DNA from: Firmicutes bacterium UBA4881
Lineage (GTDB): Bacteria > Bacillota > DTU065
Length of the DNA stretch: 5,028 bases
NCBI GenBank assembly: GCA_002399235.1
Contig: DHDH01000050.1
Span: 31,508-36,535 of the forward strand
Direction of reading: 5' to 3'
Shown: positions 4,752 through 5,028 of the stretch, in pieces
Layout of the letters: each line of letters starts with the position of its first letter
How positions within the stretch are numbered: the first letter of the stretch is position 1
Made by a program: the position numbers and the translations under genes
The notes under the pieces: model-generated
What the model was told of the DNA's origin: nothing
Seen by the model: only the letters and a program-made list of their open reading frames with translations
The model's database searches: none

Positions 4752-5028
4752 GAAAGTTGTTTTAACACAACGAACAGTTTATTAGAAGCGACTACAGCTA
4801 TTAGCCAGCCGAATTTTCTAGAGCTGTTAGCTAATTTCGAAAAGAGCAAATATCCTCTACCAACTTTCCTTAAAGAAGAGTTAATAGCAGTGCACGATCT
4901 AGAAATAAGAGGACGTTTTCTAGAAAGTTGCCAAAGACTCAAGGCTTTAGGCCAAAGATTAGATTCTAATGAACAGATACTTGAATTAAGTAAAGTTTTA
5001 GGTGGCACCCCAAGGCCGCTACAGAGAA
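4749..5028 (+). CDS. Unrecognised helical protein, 5' part only (runs off the window)
   Basis: The frame from ATG 4749 stays open for 93 codons to the window edge. The visible sequence begins MESCFNTTNSLLEATTAIS and continues as amphipathic helices (FLELLANFEKSKY, TFLKEELIAVHDLEIRGRFLESCQRLKALGQRL, NEQILELSKVL). There is no signal peptide and no membrane segment, so it is probably cytoplasmic. The helix-turn-helix rhythm could be an all-alpha repeat (TPR-like) or a binding domain, but no TPR signature is clear. No J-domain HPD motif has appeared by the edge. It follows the Hsp70 stop by 28 nt with its own strong ribosome binding site, so it is very likely in the same operon and may be a partner, substrate adaptor or co-chaperone of that Hsp70. 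The function is not identified. Confidence 0.8.
   Translation, partial: MESCFNTTNSLLEATTAISQPNFLELLANFEKSKYPLPTFLKEELIAVHDLEIRGRFLESCQRLKALGQRLDSNEQILELSKVLGGTPRPLQR

Noticed and set aside
4691..5008. 105-codon minus-strand ORF at the right edge
   Set aside because: It is antisense to the end of the Hsp70 gene and to the open frame from 4749, which has its own ribosome binding site.

Overview
The window looks like chromosomal DNA of a low-GC, Gram-positive-type bacterium: it is AT-rich, has strong AGGAGG-like ribosome binding sites 7-10 nt from each start, uses TTG starts twice, and packs genes tightly on one strand with small overlaps. One gene encodes a small secreted protein with the look of an outer-membrane beta-barrel (signal peptide, alternating strands, C-terminal Phe). 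Together these suggest a diderm Bacillota (Negativicutes, Halanaerobiales or a relative). This placement is an inference from sequence style, not a database result.

All supported genes lie on the + strand. (1) 1-240: the 3' end of an unrecognised gene, ending inside a perfect 22-bp inverted repeat (232-278) that probably terminates or protects its mRNA. (2) 387-2328: a three-gene unit. The first gene is a membrane protein with a degenerate sensor-histidine-kinase body. The second overlaps it by 29 nt and is a stand-alone receiver-like protein that has lost the acidic pocket, the phospho-acceptor Asp and the conserved Lys. The third is the barrel-like exported protein. The unit has a plausible promoter (319-347) and ends at a clear intrinsic terminator (2366-2400). 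(3) 2401-2667: a gene-free stretch with a candidate promoter whose long spacer contains a dyad, followed by an AT-rich leader. (4) 2668-5028: a second unit. It encodes a divergent GrpE-family exchange factor, an Hsp70 overlapping it by 23 nt that ends after the substrate-binding beta-domain with no helical lid, and the start of an unrecognised helical protein that runs off the window.

Two things stand out. The first unit resembles a two-component pair in which both partners have lost key phosphorelay residues, next to a surface protein; it may work by protein-protein contact rather than phosphotransfer. The second unit looks like a dedicated accessory Hsp70 machine: its own GrpE, a lid-less Hsp70 with an enlarged interdomain linker, and an unknown helical partner, without dnaJ or hrcA in view. 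No RNA gene, mobile element or CRISPR array was seen.
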